Source: Flavobacteriaceae bacterium (GTDB taxonomy: Bacteria > Bacteroidota > Bacteroidia > Flavobacteriales > Flavobacteriaceae). From it: a DNA stretch of 64,000 nucleotides. A model generated the notes under the pieces. The model ran no database searches and was not told the DNA's origin. It saw only the letters and a program-made list of their open reading frames with translations. A program made the position numbers and the translations under genes. The DNA is taken from positions 124,001 through 188,000 of the forward strand of contig JAENXC010000005.1 of assembly GCA_016649715.1 (NCBI GenBank), in the 5' to 3' direction. Position 1 is the stretch's first letter. Each line of letters begins with the position of its first letter. Of the stretch, positions 52,722 through 62,012 are shown in pieces.

Positions 52722-53147
52722 TTAATCAGGTAATTTCACATATCTTTCTGCACATATTTCGTCGCAGCCCGTGCTTCCGTCAGATGCAATAAATGATAAT
52801 AAAAGCTTTCTTTCTTCAAAAGTGAAAGCATATTTAATGAGGTTACCATTATCACATACAAATGAAATAATATCCATATTGAAATTCTGTTGTGAGTTTT
52901 CCGTAATTGTATAAATCCCAGACGTACATTCTAGTGAACTGTTCAAAATTTTAAAAGTGTTGTCATTTCTAAAAATGATTGTCTGTCCATCTTCAATAGG
53001 GTTAACATATGTATGTGCACCATCACTTGAAATGGAAGCCTCTGCTTTCCAATTTCCAATTATGGAATTTTTTTGAACAGTTTTATCGTCATTGCTACAG
53101 CCCACAAGCAGCAAAAAGACCAATGTTGCGTAAATTACATTTTTCAT
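52722..53147 (-). CDS. Lipocalin-like lipoprotein
   Basis: The 141-residue protein has a signal peptide with lipobox Cys17 (LLVGC) and the small beta-barrel pattern of Bacteroidota lipocalin-like proteins: IIGNWKAEA near the start, then TIIFRNDNTFKI and a C-terminal YVKL strand. Cysteines at about 75, 97, 128 and 132 may form disulfides. Ligand and role are unknown. It is a single-gene unit with its own terminator. Confidence 0.75.
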   Translation of the reverse strand: MKNVIYATLVFLLLVGCSNDDKTVQKNSIIGNWKAEASISSDGAHTYVNPIEDGQTIIFRNDNTFKILNSSLECTSGIYTITENSQQNFNMDIISFVCDNGNLIKYAFTFEERKLLLSFIASDGSTGCDEICAERYVKLPD

Positions 53148-53226
53148 TTTTGTTTGAATTTAATGAGTAGGATATCTTTATCTTCTATATAAAATCAAAA
53201 GTGAGAAAAAATACGCTCATTTATCA

Positions 53227-54288
53227 TTATCCACGATAAATTTTCCCCGAAGAATGATCTTTTGAAGCTCCAGTAACGCTCGCCAAACAATTAACTTCGT
53301 CTCTCAATTTCAAAACTCCCAAAAGCCCAAATATAATTGCTTCCTTGTATTCCACAATTTCTGCGAAAGGAATAATTACCGCAACCGAAGCGAGGCTCTT
53401 AAGCCTTTCAACCAAAAAAGAATTATACGCGCCGCCGCCAGTTATCAATACCGAAGCATTTTTAGAAAATTGATTGGCAAGTTGCACGGCAATGTGCTCC
53501 GTAAACGTGCGTAAAATGTCTTCGGAAGAAATTTCGGCAGCTTCCAAAAGTGGAAAAATATGCTCTTTTACCCATTCCAAACCTAAAGATTTCGGGGGCT
53601 TTTCAGCATAAAAAGGAAGTGTGTTTAATTTTTGAAGTAACGTTTCATCCACTTTCCCCGAAGCGGCCAATCTTCCGTCTTCGTCAAAATCCTGCCCGAG
53701 TTTTTCGGCGTATTTGTTCAAAACGATGTTCGCTGGGCAAATATCAAACGCAATCCGTTCGCCATTTTTCTCAAAAGAACAATTCGCAAAACCGCCGAGA
53801 TTCAGGCAATAGTCGTATTCGGGAAAAAGCAGCCTATCCCCTATCGGGACCAGCGGAGCGCCCTGCCCGCCCAGTTCCACATCCTGCACCCGAAAATCGC
53901 AGACTACGGTTTTGTGGAGCAGTTTTGAAATGCGCGGCAGATTGCCTATTTGGTATGTAAACCCTTTATCGGGCTGATGCAAAATAGTATGGCCGTGACT
54001 GCATACGGCATCAATTTTTTGAATATTATGCTTTTTAATGAATTTTAAAATCTCTTCGGAAAGCTTTTCGGTGTATTTAAAATCGAGCCTCTCCAGCTTT
54101 TCTTCGGAATAGTTGATGGCATCGCGAAGCTCGTCTTTCCAAAACGAGGAATACGGAACGGTTTCGGCTGCGATGATTTCAAAGTTCCATTTCTTTTCGG
54201 AATAATTAAAAACCAGTTCAGCCAAATCAATCCCGTCCAGCGAGGTGCCACTCATTACTCCTATAATATGGTAATTTTCCTTTTTCAA
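53227..54288 (-). CDS. anmK: Anhydro-N-acetylmuramic acid kinase
   Basis: The 353-residue protein has the ASKHA ATP-binding motif GVMSGTSLDGIDLAE at the start, GHTILHQP, GGQGAPLVPIGD and LGGFANCSF, all AnmK signatures. It opens and phosphorylates 1,6-anhydro-MurNAc to MurNAc-6-phosphate during peptidoglycan recycling. It diverges from the acyl-CoA dehydrogenase gene across a repeat-rich spacer. Confidence 0.95.
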   Translation of the reverse strand: MKKENYHIIGVMSGTSLDGIDLAELVFNYSEKKWNFEIIAAETVPYSSFWKDELRDAINYSEEKLERLDFKYTEKLSEEILKFIKKHNIQKIDAVCSHGHTILHQPDKGFTYQIGNLPRISKLLHKTVVCDFRVQDVELGGQGAPLVPIGDRLLFPEYDYCLNLGGFANCSFEKNGERIAFDICPANIVLNKYAEKLGQDFDEDGRLAASGKVDETLLQKLNTLPFYAEKPPKSLGLEWVKEHIFPLLEAAEISSEDILRTFTEHIAVQLANQFSKNASVLITGGGAYNSFLVERLKSLASVAVIIPFAEIVEYKEAIIFGLLGVLKLRDEVNCLASVTGASKDHSSGKIYRG

Positions 54289-54330
54289 GTTTTTGAGAAT
54301 ATTTGAAGTTTAAAGATAGGAAGGTAGAAC

Positions 54331-54456
54331 CTAAAATTCAAAATTACAAGTGCCAAATTCCAAACCTGCCCCTTTTGGAATTTGGGATTTTGAATTTGGT
54401 TTTTACAGTTTTTATCGCTTTCCTGGAATTTGGGATTTGTTTTATTGGAATTTGCT
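54331..54456. repeat. Fold-back array of CCAAATTCC/GGAATTTGG words upstream of the acyl-CoA dehydrogenase gene
   Basis: AAATTCAAAAT and CCAAATTCCAAA on the left are answered by TTTTGGAATTTGGGATTTTG and AATTTGG on the right, around CCTGCCCC. Same vocabulary as at 33141 and 58062. Confidence 0.6.
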
Positions 54457-54465
54457 TTTTATAAG

Positions 54466-54473
54466 TACCTTTG
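54466..54473 (+). promoter_or_regulatory. Promoter -7 box of the acyl-CoA dehydrogenase gene
   Basis: TACCTTTG fits TAnnTTTG, with TTG 18 bases upstream (54445-54447) and the ATG 40 bases downstream. The -33 part lies inside the repeat array. Confidence 0.55.
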
Positions 54474-54513
54474 TTTTCTCAGTTAAAACACAATTCTTAC
54501 TTATAAAAAGCCC

Positions 54514-55656
54514 ATGGATTTCAGTCTTTCCGAAGAACAGTTAATGATACGCGACGCAGCTCGCGATTTTGCCCGTACCGAACTTTTGCCGGGCGTTATA
54601 GAACGCGATAACCACCAAAAATTTCCCACAGAACAGGTCAAAAAAATGGGCGAGCTCGGCTTTCTCGGAATGATGGTGGACCCAAAATACGGCGGTGGTG
54701 GAATGGATACACTCAGCTATGTTTTGGTAATGGAGGAACTGAGCAAGATTGATGCTTCGTGCGCCGTGATTGTTTCGGTGAACAATTCTCTGGTTTGTTA
54801 TGGGCTTGAAAAGTATGGCACTGAAGAACAAAAACAAAAATATCTTACCAAACTCGCCACTGGCGAGAAATTGGGAGCTTTCTGCCTCAGCGAGCCCGAA
54901 GCTGGTAGTGATGCCACTTCGCAAAAAACAACAGCCATTGAAAACGGCGACCATTACATATTGAACGGCACGAAAAACTGGATTACCAACGGCGGCAGCG
55001 CAGATTATTATTTGGTAATCGCGCAAACCCACAAAGAGAAAAAACACAAAGGCATCAACGCTTTTATCGTTGAAAAAGGCTGGGCAGGTTTTGAAATCGG
55101 CCCAAAAGAAGACAAGCTCGGAATCCGCGGAAGCGACACCCATTCCTTAATTTTCAACGACGTAAAAGTTCCGAGGGAAAACCGCATAGGCGAAGATGGT
55201 TTTGGGTTCTCCTTTGCAATGAAAACACTTGCCGGCGGACGTATCGGGATTGCGGCACAAGCCTTGGGAATTGCTGGTGGAGCCTATGATCTTGCCCGAG
55301 AATATTCTAAAGTTCGAAAAGCTTTCGGCACTGAAATTTGTAACCATCAAGCTATCGCTTTCAAATTGGCCGATATGCACACCAGCATTGAAGCAGCGCG
55401 ACATTTAGTGATGAAAGCTGCTTGGGATAAAGACCAGGGCAACAACTATGATATGAGCGGCGCAATGGCAAAACTCTACGCCAGTCAAGTTGCAATGGAC
55501 GTTTCTATTGAAGCAGTACAAGTTCACGGTGGCAATGGATACGTAAAAGAATATCACGTAGAACGCTTTATGCGCGATGCGAAAATCACACAGATTTATG
55601 AAGGAACCTCAGAAATTCAAAAGATTGTTATTTCAAGGGGATTGTTAAGAAACTAA
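54514..55656 (+). CDS. Acyl-CoA dehydrogenase
   Basis: The 380-residue flavoprotein has the N-terminal helical domain, the CLSEPEAGSDA and WITNGG segments of the FAD-binding middle domain, the GRIGIAAQALG region and the catalytic Glu363 in YEGTSEIQ. It closely resembles short-chain acyl-CoA (butyryl-CoA) dehydrogenases, but chain length cannot be fixed by eye. It oxidises acyl-CoA to enoyl-CoA, passing electrons to ETF. The next gene starts three bases later. Confidence 0.94.
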   Translation: MDFSLSEEQLMIRDAARDFARTELLPGVIERDNHQKFPTEQVKKMGELGFLGMMVDPKYGGGGMDTLSYVLVMEELSKIDASCAVIVSVNNSLVCYGLEKYGTEEQKQKYLTKLATGEKLGAFCLSEPEAGSDATSQKTTAIENGDHYILNGTKNWITNGGSADYYLVIAQTHKEKKHKGINAFIVEKGWAGFEIGPKEDKLGIRGSDTHSLIFNDVKVPRENRIGEDGFGFSFAMKTLAGGRIGIAAQALGIAGGAYDLAREYSKVRKAFGTEICNHQAIAFKLADMHTSIEAARHLVMKAAWDKDQGNNYDMSGAMAKLYASQVAMDVSIEAVQVHGGNGYVKEYHVERFMRDAKITQIYEGTSEIQKIVISRGLLRN

Positions 55657-55659
55657 TAT

Positions 55660-56091
55660 ATGAATGACCTAATAAACAAGAACTTCTCCCAGTATTTTTT
55701 TCTTTGTATATTTTTTTTCGTGTTAAGTTCATGCAGTAAAAAAGATATTGAAAATGATTCATTTACCCCTCCTGATTGGTTAATAGGCACTTGGGATCAC
55801 GAAAATCCCCAAGCAATCTTAAAAACCTATATTGTTACAACAGATAACATTGTGCTGGAATATCCAAACGGAGATCTATTGGATTATGGAGCTAGGGCTA
55901 GGGAAAATGATGGGTATTATATTCGCGAAATAACAAATAATGATGCAGAGTACAAATATGAACTTGTAGACGAATATAATTCTGACCCAGAACAAGCATA
56001 TATCGTTACCTTTAGGAAAGTATCTGATAACCAGATTACCAACGTTAACAGTCTACAACATACGGGTCCATCTGAATACAATAGACGCTAG
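55660..56091 (+). CDS. Small lipoprotein, unknown function
   Basis: The 143-residue protein has a signal peptide with lipobox Cys25 (FVLSSC) and a small domain with LIGTWDHENPQAILKTY. The pattern GTW plus alternating strands is like lipocalin-type lipoproteins. I recognise no exact family. It starts three bases after the acyl-CoA dehydrogenase stop, so it is probably read from the same message, though a functional link is not evident. It converges on the porin gene. Confidence 0.6.
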   Translation: MNDLINKNFSQYFFLCIFFFVLSSCSKKDIENDSFTPPDWLIGTWDHENPQAILKTYIVTTDNIVLEYPNGDLLDYGARARENDGYYIREITNNDAEYKYELVDEYNSDPEQAYIVTFRKVSDNQITNVNSLQHTGPSEYNRR

Positions 56092-56120
56092 GCGGCTGCT
56101 TATAAATTTTATGCTTTAAT

Positions 56121-58004
56121 TTACAAAAAGAAATTCCAAACCAACCCAAACCGCAACACATTATCGCGATACGGTTGTCCCGGCGCAGCAAAATATTCGT
56201 TCTTTCCGCCGAAGAGGGATGTGAAATTTTCATAGACAAAGAAAATACGCGTCTGCCGTATTTTTGCATTAAAGAAGATATCTACCAACGGAAAACCGCC
56301 CAATTCCTGATCATTTTGAACATAAAACTCAGCAAGCACGGGGTCGTAGGCATTCATATTGTATTTTGTAAAATACTTGAATGTAACACCCGTCTGCATA
56401 AAAAGTGCGCGTTTAAACCAATGATCTTGGTAATAAAGTGAATTTCGGGTTATTATTTGAGGCACATTAAAAACGTTTCCCCCGCTCAAAACCTGTTGGT
56501 ACATTAAGGTATTATCTAAAGCAAAAACTCCAAACTTGAATTCCTTTTCGGCTTTGATTTTTAAATAATCCACCCGTTCCGAATCCTGTATTGGCGATGG
56601 AGTACTGTCGTTGACCTTTATCCCGAAGTAGGCGTAATCATCAATCCCTATATAACTTACCGACGCATTGCCGAATTTTTTGGTATTGATTTCAAACTTA
56701 AGCTCTTGTGTTTTTACATTGTTCAATTCGGTTTTCCAATTGTAATTCTGATAATCGCTTTGATTCAGTAAAAAGTTGAAATTTGGCGCCACCGAATGAA
56801 CGGTTATGGACGCTTTCGCATTGTATTCTTCGTTTAAATTATAGGAAGCCGCGCCTTGAAGAAAATTTCCATCAAAGTCCCCAGCTACATTTATCGCCCC
56901 TTTTCCCGAGAGTTTAAAACCGCTGTATTCTTTTTCATAAGCACCTCCGGCTTCAATACTATTCCCTTTTATTCTATTCGGAATCCGTTCATTATCAAGA
57001 ATCAATACAGAATTATAACCATAATTAAAATCGTTATAACCCACCCAAGCAGTTATTTTCCCTATTAATGAATTGTCGAAATCGGCATATGCTTTTACGT
57101 TGAAATCTTCCAATTTGGTTTTCGTTTCCAGATTGCTGGTTTTGTAGGAAGGACCAAAAGGTGCATAAGGCGCACTCTGGTTATAACGAAAATATTTGTC
57201 TTCATAACTCAAAACATTTCCAATGGTAATCACAGAATATCCCGTGCTGTCGCGCTTGCTGAGCAGTTCGTAATAATGATCGCCATAAAAACGCAGGCCT
57301 TCCAGTTTGTTTTCGGCATTTTCAAATTTCACATCCAACCTGCCGCGATCGCGAAATTCTGGGTCGTCATTTATGAAAAGCTGCATCGAATTATCGGTCA
57401 ACCCACCGTTCTCCTGATTAAAAATATCTTGGGCGGCCACGTGGGCACGGGCAACGTAGCGATTGTTTTTGGTGCGGTAATTTGAAGTGAAAAGAAAGTT
57501 CCCCGTACTCGTCAAAATGTGCTGATATTTCCCAAGCGAGCGAACGCCTTTATAACCAATATAAAAATTGAACTGCGGCGAAGTATTCACAGTAAAAAAA
57601 GCATCCATCTGCTGGCCTTGCGCGTAAGCGGTTTTAAAATAAAGTTCCGTGAGTGGCGTGGGCACGTTATAATAATTTACATCCTCAATTTCTTTGTAAT
57701 TGAAATGGTGCGACTGCGCCACAAAAAGCGGCTTCAAGTTCAACCTATCAAACGAATAAGCTAATGAATTATAGGTCTGCCCAACGTTTGAGAACTGAAG
57801 CAGTTCAAAATTATCTTTCCGCAAATAATTGAATTTGTACTTCTTTTTGATGGAAAGTGTAGTGTCAACAAAAGTAGTGTCGCGGGCTGCCGAAATTATT
57901 TTGTAGTAATCAATCGGTGGTTTTTGCCGCTTCTTTGAAGGGTTTTGCGAAAACACCGTTGCCGAGGCACATATAACAAGGAAGAGCAAAAGTGTCTTTT
58001 TCAT
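56121..58004 (-). CDS. Putative outer-membrane porin of Bacteroidota type
   Basis: The 627-residue protein has a signal peptide (cut after ATVFSQ), a conserved N-terminal section (PPIDYYKIISAARDTTFVDT, then QTYNSLAYSFD), and many aromatic-capped beta strands ending in FGLVWNFFL with terminal Leu/Phe. This matches the Bacteroidota putative porin family. The cargo is unknown. Single gene followed by a repeat-rich spacer upstream. Confidence 0.8.
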   Translation of the reverse strand: MKKTLLLFLVICASATVFSQNPSKKRQKPPIDYYKIISAARDTTFVDTTLSIKKKYKFNYLRKDNFELLQFSNVGQTYNSLAYSFDRLNLKPLFVAQSHHFNYKEIEDVNYYNVPTPLTELYFKTAYAQGQQMDAFFTVNTSPQFNFYIGYKGVRSLGKYQHILTSTGNFLFTSNYRTKNNRYVARAHVAAQDIFNQENGGLTDNSMQLFINDDPEFRDRGRLDVKFENAENKLEGLRFYGDHYYELLSKRDSTGYSVITIGNVLSYEDKYFRYNQSAPYAPFGPSYKTSNLETKTKLEDFNVKAYADFDNSLIGKITAWVGYNDFNYGYNSVLILDNERIPNRIKGNSIEAGGAYEKEYSGFKLSGKGAINVAGDFDGNFLQGAASYNLNEEYNAKASITVHSVAPNFNFLLNQSDYQNYNWKTELNNVKTQELKFEINTKKFGNASVSYIGIDDYAYFGIKVNDSTPSPIQDSERVDYLKIKAEKEFKFGVFALDNTLMYQQVLSGGNVFNVPQIITRNSLYYQDHWFKRALFMQTGVTFKYFTKYNMNAYDPVLAEFYVQNDQELGGFPLVDIFFNAKIRQTRIFFVYENFTSLFGGKNEYFAAPGQPYRDNVLRFGLVWNFFL

Positions 58005-58061
58005 TCTTTGGAAAAACTTTCGGGCAAAGGTAATTTATTTTTAATTGAATATGATTGGGTG

Positions 58062-58264
58062 AAAATTCCAAATGTCAAGCACCAAATTCCAAATAAATCT
58101 AAAATCTCAAAAAAACAAATCTCAAATTAAAAATTCAAACTAGCCTTCAAGAAGTTTGGTTTTAAACAAAAACTTCATTGATAAGCGTTTGATTTTTCCT
58201 TTTTGTTTTTTGTGAGTTATTTGGAATTTGCTTTTTTTGATATTTGGTGCTTCTTTATTTGACG
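58062..58264. repeat. Fold-back array of CACCAAATTCC/GGAATTTG...GGTGCTT words upstream of rnhB
   Basis: The left arm has AAGCACCAAATTCCAAAT; the right arm has TTTGGAATTTG and ATATTTGGTGCTTC. The core contains AAGTTTGGTTTTAAAC and AAAAACTTC. This non-coding spacer of 292 bases between the porin and rnhB holds no gene that I can support. Confidence 0.65.
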
Positions 58265-58296
58265 ATTGCTTTAATTTTTAAGAATTTTGAACTAAT

Positions 58297-58896
58297 ATGT
58301 TGAAGCTTAAAATAAATAATCATCTCGTAGAATGCGGAACAGACGAAGCCGGACGTGGCTGCTTGGCGGGGCCGGTTACTGCTGCGGCCGTAATTCTTCC
58401 CAACGATTTTCAACATCCTTTTTTAACGGACAGCAAGCAACTTTCAGAAAAAAAAAGATTGGAACTGAAAGTTATTATTGAACGGGAAGCCGTTTGTTTT
58501 AAAGTAATCCACGTAATGATGGACGAAATTGACAAAATAAATATCCTCAATGCCTCCATTTTAGGGATGCACCGCGCCATTGAAGGGCTTTCCTGCGCTC
58601 CGCAGTTTATTGCTATAGACGGCAACCGCTTTAAACCTTTTGGGAAAACTCCTTTTGAATGTGTAGTAAAAGGCGATGGAAAATTTCTTCACATTGCAGC
58701 AGCTTCCATCTTAGCAAAAACCTATCGCGATGAGTATATGTCCGCACTTCACGACGATTTTCCGCACTACAACTGGAAGCAAAACAAAGGTTACCCCACT
58801 AAAGAACACCGTGAAGCTATACGTAACTATGGAGCTACAATTTTTCATAGGAAGAGTTTTAAACTTCTTCCCGAACAATTAAAATTGAAAGTATAA
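58297..58896 (+). CDS. rnhB: Ribonuclease HII
   Basis: The 199-residue protein has [14 protein letters not shown] with catalytic Asp16 and Glu17, the IAIDGN motif (third acidic residue) and [15 protein letters not shown]. It cuts RNA in RNA/DNA hybrids and at single ribonucleotides. It precedes a large lipoprotein gene by about 75 bases. Confidence 0.96.
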   Translation: MLKLKINNHLVECGTDEAGRGCLAGPVTAAAVILPNDFQHPFLTDSKQLSEKKRLELKVIIEREAVCFKVIHVMMDEIDKINILNASILGMHRAIEGLSCAPQFIAIDGNRFKPFGKTPFECVVKGDGKFLHIAAASILAKTYRDEYMSALHDDFPHYNWKQNKGYPTKEHREAIRNYGATIFHRKSFKLLPEQLKLKV

Positions 58897-58959
58897 CAAC
58901 TGTTGAAAACCCGTCAATAAACTATTTTCATTTGCTACAAAACCATCACTTATCCTTGT

Positions 58960-58967
58960 TACTTTTG
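58960..58967 (+). promoter_or_regulatory. Possible -7 box directly before the large lipoprotein gene
   Basis: TACTTTTG lies only four bases before the ATG at 58972, so a transcript from it would have almost no leader. Confidence 0.35.
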
Positions 58968-58971
58968 TAAT

Positions 58972-61425
58972 ATGGGAAAAATTCTGGGCAAACTGATCGT
59001 ATTTTTACTTTTCGTCCCGATGGGTTTAGGGATTTTTGGAAGTTGTGACAGTACACCTCCAAAAACGGGAACGTTGATGGATTTTGTTCCTGAGAACGCT
59101 TCCGTGGTTTTTAAAATAACCGATTTTGAAAATTTGCAGGCAGATATTCAAAGCAATTCCTTGCTATCAAAATTTGAAAAAACGTCGCCTTATCTCTTCT
59201 TTTCTGAGAAAGCAGACCTTTTAAAAAACCTGCATCCCACCTCGCAAAGCCTTTTCTGTATCAATAAAATAAACGATTCCCTTTCGGCTTTTACTTTTAT
59301 TTCGAAACAAACTAAAGGCCTTTTTCAAACGGATTCCCTCAAAAACAAAACCATTGAAACGCTACAATTGGACAAGCAATCTTTCCAACGAATCACGATT
59401 GACAAAGAAATAGCGTATTCAGCAATCATTGACAGCGTGTTTGTGGTTTCGTCTTCGCAACAACTCTTGCTCGATATTTTAAACAGAAAAACCGAACGGG
59501 ATGACACCTTCAAAAAAGTTTTCAACCTACCTTCTTCCAACGGATTCACGGCTTTAATCCGCGGGAATAAAGTTGCGCTCAACGATTCCACAAAAGTAGC
59601 CTTCACTTCGTGGAGTGCACTGGATGTTGTCATTGCGCCAGAAACCTTTACCGCAACGGGAATCACTTTGGCAACGGACAGCATTCCTCAGCTTTTGAAT
59701 GTTTTTGAAGACCAAGTGCCCCAACAGAACAATATTGCGGAATTAATACCAACCAATGCTTTGGGCGCTGTGAGTTTTACGTTTAACGATGCCGAAAAAT
59801 TTCAAGCGGATCTTCGGAATTTCCACGGTGAAAAAGAGGCCGCACAAACCACCGGAATTTTTGGATCTGTAAGTGAAGTTGGTTCCATTCAACTTAAAAA
59901 CGAAACCGCAGTTTTCATAAAAAGTATTGATGCTTCTTTAACGAGTGATGCTTTGGCGCGCTTCGTTTCTGTGAAAAACTCTTTTCGGGAAATTGAAATC
60001 AAGAGTTTCAGTGAACCGCAATTATTTCAAAAAACGTTTTCGCCCTTTATCAATTCGGAAAAAGCCAACTACGTTTTTCAACTTGAAAACTTCTTCGTTT
60101 TTACCGAAAGCGAAACTGTCGCACAGCAGCTTATCAGTGATTTTCAAAATAACAATACGTTGAAAAACACTTCTTATTTTGAAAACACGGCAACCGATTT
60201 GAGCACCGCTTCTTCGCTGTTGGTCCTTAAAATGCAGGGCGAATTTTCCGAAGCAATTTCAGGAATTTTTAATGCGAAAAGCAGCGCAGCTATTGAGAAG
60301 ATTTCATTTGATGAATTTCCGTTGGCAGTGCTACAATTCAGTTATGACAGAAATTTTGCGCACGTAACCATCGCTTGCAAGGAAGCTTCCGGAAAAGCAC
60401 AGACCGTTTCGGGGAATGTTTCGGAAAAATTCAATGTAAAACTGGAGAACGCAGTTTTGGGCAATCCGCAAATTTTCAGCAACCAAAACAACGGTAGCAA
60501 TGTGGTGGTGCAGGACATCGGCAACAAACTGTATTTTATTTCGGAAAACGGAAAAACACTTTGGACCAAAAAACTCGGTTCGGCCATTTTGGGCACGGTT
60601 GAAGACGTAACCATTTCCGGCAATAAAAACTTGGCGTTTGCCACAAAAGACCAGTTCCATATTTTGGACCGCAACGGAAAGGAAGCTAAAGGCTTTCCTA
60701 TAAAATTTAAGGACAAAATTACGCAGCCTCTCTCGGTTTTTGATTATGACAACAACGGCAATTACCGTTTTGTAATCGTGCAGGGAAAAGAAGTGCTTAT
60801 GTACGACAAAAACGGAAATGCGGTAAAAGGCTTTGATTTCAGCAAAGCGAAGAGCAACATCGTGCAACCGCCGGCGCACATACGGATGGGCAACAAAGAC
60901 TATATTGTGATCGCCGAAGAAAGCGGGAAACTGAACATTTTGAGCCGTGTGGGAAAACTGCGGATTTCAGTATCAAAAAACTTCAATTTCTCTGAAGTTC
61001 CCATTGCCGAAGAGGACAATAATTTCATTGTGATTACGAAAGAAAATACCAAAGAGCGCATTTCGCAGGACGGAAAAGTTGCTTCCCAAAAACTGGATGT
61101 TGGCAGCAATTATTGGTTTTCAATCCTTGGAAATACGAAAGTAACCCTGGACGGCAACCAACTTCGCATCAACGGAAAATTGGTGGAGCTTCCACTGGGC
61201 GTTTACACCAAACCTCAACTCTTCAATGTGCATAGAAATACATACGTTACCATTACTGAAACCCAAGAAAAAAAGGTCTATGTTTTTGACAAGGACATCT
61301 CGCTTTTGAACGGTTTCCCTGTTTATGGAACTGCTGCTGCATGTTTGGGTGAAGGCAACGGAAAAAACTCCATAAATCTGGTGGTGAAGGGTGAAGCAGA
61401 CACCGTTTTAATGTATTCATTATAA
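58972..61425 (+). CDS. Large lipoprotein with DUF3352-like and beta-propeller regions, unknown function
   Basis: The 817-residue protein has a signal peptide with lipobox Cys25 (GIFGSC). Residues about 35-480 resemble DUF3352-like proteins, with repeated VFKITDF / FVFTESE type strands. Residues about 510-817 hold repeating units such as LYFISENGKTLWTK, HILDRNGKEAKGFP and VLMYDKNGNAVKGF, a PQQ/WD-like propeller. It is likely a large surface or periplasmic lipoprotein; no enzyme motif is seen. The layout next to rnhB is seen in other flavobacteria to my recollection, without known role. Confidence 0.7.
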   Translation: MGKILGKLIVFLLFVPMGLGIFGSCDSTPPKTGTLMDFVPENASVVFKITDFENLQADIQSNSLLSKFEKTSPYLFFSEKADLLKNLHPTSQSLFCINKINDSLSAFTFISKQTKGLFQTDSLKNKTIETLQLDKQSFQRITIDKEIAYSAIIDSVFVVSSSQQLLLDILNRKTERDDTFKKVFNLPSSNGFTALIRGNKVALNDSTKVAFTSWSALDVVIAPETFTATGITLATDSIPQLLNVFEDQVPQQNNIAELIPTNALGAVSFTFNDAEKFQADLRNFHGEKEAAQTTGIFGSVSEVGSIQLKNETAVFIKSIDASLTSDALARFVSVKNSFREIEIKSFSEPQLFQKTFSPFINSEKANYVFQLENFFVFTESETVAQQLISDFQNNNTLKNTSYFENTATDLSTASSLLVLKMQGEFSEAISGIFNAKSSAAIEKISFDEFPLAVLQFSYDRNFAHVTIACKEASGKAQTVSGNVSEKFNVKLENAVLGNPQIFSNQNNGSNVVVQDIGNKLYFISENGKTLWTKKLGSAILGTVEDVTISGNKNLAFATKDQFHILDRNGKEAKGFPIKFKDKITQPLSVFDYDNNGNYRFVIVQGKEVLMYDKNGNAVKGFDFSKAKSNIVQPPAHIRMGNKDYIVIAEESGKLNILSRVGKLRISVSKNFNFSEVPIAEEDNNFIVITKENTKERISQDGKVASQKLDVGSNYWFSILGNTKVTLDGNQLRINGKLVELPLGVYTKPQLFNVHRNTYVTITETQEKKVYVFDKDISLLNGFPVYGTAAACLGEGNGKNSINLVVKGEADTVLMYSL

Positions 61426-61454
61426 AAAATAGGCAGCACTATTTCCTTTGGTAG

Positions 61455-61767
61455 CAATTGCCACTAGTGGGGCAACTGTTGCCGGGTGCAACAATGAATA
61501 TAAAAATAAACATGGGCGGCATCAATACGAACATGACGATGACCATATCCGACAGAAAGGCAATAGGCAAAGAAACCATCACTTCGTCCGCGGGCAGTTT
61601 CAACTGTTTTGTTGTAACCAATACCACAGTCATGAAAATGGGCGTGAGCCAGCGCACAACATAGAAACAATGGATTACCGAAAAAATAGGAACCGTAAAA
61701 TCTGTGAATTATGATAAAAACGGCAAGGTTACAAGCATTAGTTTGCTTACAAAGTTTGAAGAATAAA
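61455..61767 (+). pseudogene. Decayed TapB/DUF3108-like gene fragment
   Basis: A frame from 61455 reads LPLVGQLLPGATMNIKINMG..., then DRKAIGKETITSSAGSFNC, an in-frame TAG at 61646-61648, then KQWITEKIGTVKSVNYDKNG and ends SLLTKFEE before TAA at 61765-61767. This is the C-terminal half of a DUF3108-like (TapB family) protein: matching words continue on both sides of the TAG. The N-terminal half is absent; a TAG sits immediately before the frame and the preceding gene ends at 61425. I conclude a truncated, nonsense-mutated remnant. Confidence 0.65.
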
Positions 61768-61794
61768 TATTCGTATTAAACATCAAAAAATAAA

Positions 61795-61820
61795 AAAACC
61801 GCCAGAAATTTGGCGGTTTT
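61795..61820 (+). terminator. Terminator downstream of the gene remnant
   Basis: AAAACCGCCA pairs with TGGCGGTTTT (10 bp, loop GAAATT). It still serves the decayed gene or the lipoprotein gene, and could act on both strands. Confidence 0.75.
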
Positions 61821-62012
61821 GGTTTTGGGGATATTGCAAATTACTACTCTTTTGAAGTAGTGGATATTAATTTTCGGGTAATCTGTTTGTTATGACCCAC
61901 CTTCCCATTAATAAGGTATTTAAACAAACCCATTCATATTTTATTATTATGAGCGTTCGGAGATTGAATATATCAAATTGGATAACATAATCCTTTTTTG
62001 GTCTGTTAGCTT
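61821..62012. other. Spacer with no gene seen
   Basis: 192 AT-rich bases between the terminator and the stop of the frameshifted gene. I see no ORF with coding character, RNA gene or promoter. Confidence 0.4.

Noticed and set aside
53836-53852. CCCCTATCGGGA as another copy of the TCCCGAT/ATCGGGA palindrome
   Set aside because: Only one arm is present and the sequence encodes a conserved AnmK segment (VPIGDRLLF).
61458-61664. A real 68-residue protein
   Set aside because: Family sequence continues past its TAG in frame, so it is better explained as a broken gene.
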